7,530 nt of DNA from an uncultured Candidatus Melainabacteria bacterium (lineage in GTDB: Bacteria; Cyanobacteriota; Vampirovibrionia; Gastranaerophilales; Gastranaerophilaceae): contig CAKURN010000066.1 of the NCBI GenBank assembly GCA_934675695.1, positions 1 to 7,530 of the forward strand. Reading direction: 5' to 3'. The notes under the pieces are model-generated. The model made no database searches. It was not told the DNA's origin and was given only the letters and a program-made list of their open reading frames with translations. The position numbers and the translations under genes were made by a program. Every line of letters starts with the position of its first letter. Position 1 is the stretch's first letter. Positions 5,023-7,530 of the stretch are shown here, one piece after another.

Positions 5023-7530
5023 TTAGAATTGCATATCTGAATCAACAACGCCAAACATACCTTCAATTTCTTCTAAAATAGCTGAAGGCTTTCTTGCTTG
5101 GTGTTTTTGGGCTGCACGTCTAGCTGCTTCTTTTTCTTTTTCTTCAGAAGCATTTATCAAATGATAATAACCGGTACCTGCAGGTATCAAACGACCAATG
5201 ATAACGTTTTCTTTCAAACCTCTCAATAAGTCTTTTTTACCTTCAACAGCAGCTTCAGTTAAGATTCTTGTTGTTTCTTGGAATGAAGCAGCTGAAATAA
5301 ATGATTCAGTATTTAATGATGCTTTTGTGATACCAAGTAATAATGCTTCGTATGTTGCTTCTTGACCTTCTTTTTCACGAACAGCAGCATTTTCAGCTTC
5401 GATTACTTTTAGTTCAACAAGTTCACCAGGAAGAAGTTTTGTATCACCTGAATCAATAACTTTTACTTTCTTAATCATTTGACGAACAATAACTTCAACG
5501 TGTTTATCAGAAATTTCAACACCTTGTGAACGATATACTCTTTGAACTTCGTCAACCAAGTATTGTTGAGCGGCATTTGCACCTTTTAATCTGATAACAT
5601 CATGTGGGTTCATAGGTCCTGATGTCAAAGCATCACCTTTTTTGATTGGTTGTTTATCGTTTACGATAACTGTTGCTTCGATTGGATATTTGATTTCAGT
5701 TCTTCCGTTTTCGTTTTCGATAAACAATCTTGGAATATCATCTTCATATTCAATTACTGCAACACCGTCTTCTTCAGCTGCAATTGCTGAATCTTTCGGT
5801 TTTCTAGCTTCCAAAAGTTCTTCAACACGAGGAAGACCTTGAACGATATCGCCTGTTTTTTGTCTTTCAAATACCAATGTAGCAAGCAAATCACCTCTCA
5901 AGATTAAAGCACCGTTATCTACCTGCAACAATGCCCCTGGAGAAATCAAGTGCGGTCTGCCTGTACGAATAACAACAGCTTTTGAATCAGCTTTTACAAC
6001 TTTACCGGAGCAAGTTGCAACTTCTTTTTCTGAAACATTTTGGTCTATTGTTACATATTGACCAACTTTTACTAATGGTTTTGAAGTTATATCAATTTTT
6101 TGTTCATAGTTTTCAGAAACCAAAAGTAATCTTCTCAATTCGGAGTCTTTTGAATGGATTGAAGCAACAGAATCATTAACTGCTAAAACTTGAGTTTTTG
6201 TAACCGCTGTTTTTGGTCGAATAGTTTGACCATCTTCAACCAACAATTCAGTTTGTGTAGAAGACAAACCACGAGTATTGTCATCTTGTTCACGACAAAC
6301 AATTAATGTTTCCAGTACAACAATTTTCAAGTCACCTTTTGAATCTAATTCAACCATACCTTTTAAGTGAGATAAGTAACCTGACATAGATAAAACAAGA
6401 GAAGTTCTGGTAAGAACAGCACCATCAAGGTTTCTAACTCTTGCACCATCTTTAAATTGAACTTGTGTCATAGGAACAAGCTCGATTGCATCATCAGTTG
6501 CATCGAATTTTATTGAAGCTTCTTTTTGTTGAATATCAAATGTTTGGATAGGACGCACCAAGATTTGTACCGGTTTTGCGTCGATATTTTCTTCTTCATC
6601 CATAGAATCTTCAGACAATTCTTCATCTAAATCATCTATTTCAAGCATATCTGATTCGTTTTCGACGATAGTTACAATAGAATCAACACTAGCTTTGATT
6701 TTTCCTGCAACTACGGTTCCGGCTGCAATTACTTCATTTTCGCCAACTTTTAAATCGTTTATTGAATCTAAAGTATGTAATTCACCAGGACGAACAACGA
6801 TTTCATGGATAATATCGTTAAATTCTTTTATTTCAACAATACCTGCAATGTGCGTATAGATATCTTTTACAACTTCAGTACCTGCTTCAACATAAGTTCC
6901 TGATTCAACGAGTTTTAAAGAAGAATCTTTTGAAACTTGGTGAATTTCTTCAGGGATAAATATCAATTGACCAGGGTTGATTACGATTTGGTTTTCATCA
7001 ACTTCTAAACCGTTGTATCTGATTTCACCAGATGATTCAACTTTATAAGAATCATCAATAAGTTCAGCAATTATCATACCGTTTTCTACTTGGGTATCAA
7101 CAGGAGATTTTACAATGTATTTTTCGTCTGTTGTAGGAACTGTCCAAATTTGTTCTTTTTTGGTTTGTTCAAATATAGCATTTGAAGCTTGGATTGAAGC
7201 GATTACAATCGTTAATTCTTTTCCTGAAACGATTTTTTTGATTTTTTTGCCTTCAAATTCAACTTCTTTAATTTCAAGAGCATTATTAACACGAACTTCG
7301 CCGCCATGTTCAGAGATTATTAAAGTTTCAGCAAGTTTCTCGCCTTTTTTAATTTTTTGACCGTCTTCAACAAGAACTTTTGAACCTGCAGGTAGAGGAT
7401 AAACATCTCCGCCTAAAACCCAAACAACACCTTGTTTGTTTGCAATTCTAGAAACGTTACCTTGTCTATCTTTTCTTTCATCTGCAACGAAGTCTTCAAA
7501 TACAACTTCACCTGAAATATCAGATGTAAT
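5023..7530 (-). CDS. rpoC2: RNA polymerase beta-prime C-terminal part, cyanobacterial RpoC2 type (5' partial)
   Basis: The frame is open to the right edge, giving 835 C-terminal residues; the ATG at 7077 is internal, since the 151 codons upstream of it continue the same family sequence (for example RKDRQGNVSRI, then VVWVLGGDVYPLPAG). The subunit is part of the catalytic core of RNA polymerase. Residues up to about 556 are the long SI3 insertion of the trigger loop. The conserved core resumes at GDIVQGLPRVEELLEAR (about 561-577), continues through PHDVIRLKG and a long helical region, and reaches the nearly invariant block SLNTESFISAASFQETTR and GLKENVIIGRLIPAGTG (about 734-786). The tail is Lys/Glu/Ala-rich and ends in VVDSDMQF. 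The motif set matches cyanobacterial RpoC2. Whether rpoC1 and rpoC2 are separate genes here cannot be seen, because the N-terminal part lies outside the window. A hairpin terminator follows the stop codon. Confidence 0.95.
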   Translation of the reverse strand: MTSDISGEVVFEDFVADERKDRQGNVSRIANKQGVVWVLGGDVYPLPAGSKVLVEDGQKIKKGEKLAETLIISEHGGEVRVNNALEIKEVEFEGKKIKKIVSGKELTIVIASIQASNAIFEQTKKEQIWTVPTTDEKYIVKSPVDTQVENGMIIAELIDDSYKVESSGEIRYNGLEVDENQIVINPGQLIFIPEEIHQVSKDSSLKLVESGTYVEAGTEVVKDIYTHIAGIVEIKEFNDIIHEIVVRPGELHTLDSINDLKVGENEVIAAGTVVAGKIKASVDSIVTIVENESDMLEIDDLDEELSEDSMDEEENIDAKPVQILVRPIQTFDIQQKEASIKFDATDDAIELVPMTQVQFKDGARVRNLDGAVLTRTSLVLSMSGYLSHLKGMVELDSKGDLKIVVLETLIVCREQDDNTRGLSSTQTELLVEDGQTIRPKTAVTKTQVLAVNDSVASIHSKDSELRRLLLVSENYEQKIDITSKPLVKVGQYVTIDQNVSEKEVATCSGKVVKADSKAVVIRTGRPHLISPGALLQVDNGALILRGDLLATLVFERQKTGDIVQGLPRVEELLEARKPKDSAIAAEEDGVAVIEYEDDIPRLFIENENGRTEIKYPIEATVIVNDKQPIKKGDALTSGPMNPHDVIRLKGANAAQQYLVDEVQRVYRSQGVEISDKHVEVIVRQMIKKVKVIDSGDTKLLPGELVELKVIEAENAAVREKEGQEATYEALLLGITKASLNTESFISAASFQETTRILTEAAVEGKKDLLRGLKENVIIGRLIPAGTGYYHLINASEEKEKEAARRAAQKHQARKPSAILEEIEGMFGVVDSDMQF
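5863..7530 (-). other. SI3 trigger-loop insertion domain of RpoC2 (window part)
   Basis: About 556 residues precede the QGLPR motif that follows the trigger loop. They are beta-rich with recurring turns of the form G-x-x-V-x-x-G-x-x-(I/L)-A (VEDGQKIKKGEKLAE, VENGMIIAEL, VESGTYVEAGTEV, VDNGALILRGDLLATL). This is typical of sandwich-barrel hybrid motif repeats, which in cyanobacterial RpoC2 build a long arm on the polymerase. E. coli SI3 is under 200 residues. The domain's start lies beyond the right edge, so its full length is unknown, and the boundary near 5863 is approximate. Confidence 0.75.

Noticed and set aside
5023..7077. RpoC2 as a complete gene starting at the ATG at 7077
   Set aside because: The same frame stays open to 7530, and the 151 upstream codons read as cyanobacterial RpoC2 sequence, so 7077 is an internal methionine.
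5642..7360. Plus-strand open frames opposite rpoC2
   Set aside because: All are antisense to strongly conserved RpoC2 sequence and show low-complexity Ser/Leu/Ile composition typical of shadow frames.

Overview
The window is AT-rich (roughly one third G+C by eye) and almost fully coding. The best fit is a non-photosynthetic relative of the cyanobacteria, Melainabacteria/Vampirovibrionia, probably a gut Gastranaerophilales-type genome. Three things support this: the RNA polymerase beta-prime C-terminal part is of cyanobacterial RpoC2 type with a very long trigger-loop insertion; the O-antigen-ligase-like membrane protein resembles the cyanobacterial IctB family; and a DUF4330 protein, familiar from cyanobacteria, is present. 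The lineage is an inference from remembered family features; no database search was run.

Layout. Positions 1-2591 (+ strand) hold a tight cluster: the 3' part of a PfkB-type sugar kinase resembling the heptose-7-phosphate kinase domain of HldE/RfaE, a membrane-anchored DUF4330 protein, and a polytopic Wzy_C/O-antigen-ligase/IctB-like protein. The gaps are 16 bp and then an 11-bp overlap, so the three are probably one transcript. A role in making or exporting cell-envelope glycan is the simplest reading. Positions 2588-4909 (- strand) hold a MutS-family mismatch-repair ATPase, convergent with the ligase and overlapping its stop codon by 4 bp. Positions 5023-7530 (- strand) hold the C-terminal 835 codons of rpoC2, which runs off the right edge.

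The only real intergenic stretch is 4910-5022. It contains a hairpin plus T-run that probably terminates rpoC2, a perfect 14-bp palindrome, and a plausible -10 element for mutS. No RNA genes, mobile elements or CRISPR arrays are visible. I see no clearly new multi-gene system. The points most worth a second look are the non-canonical ATPase motifs and short C-terminus of MutS, the DUF4330/IctB-like pair in an envelope context, and the large SI3 insertion of RpoC2 with an acidic linker.
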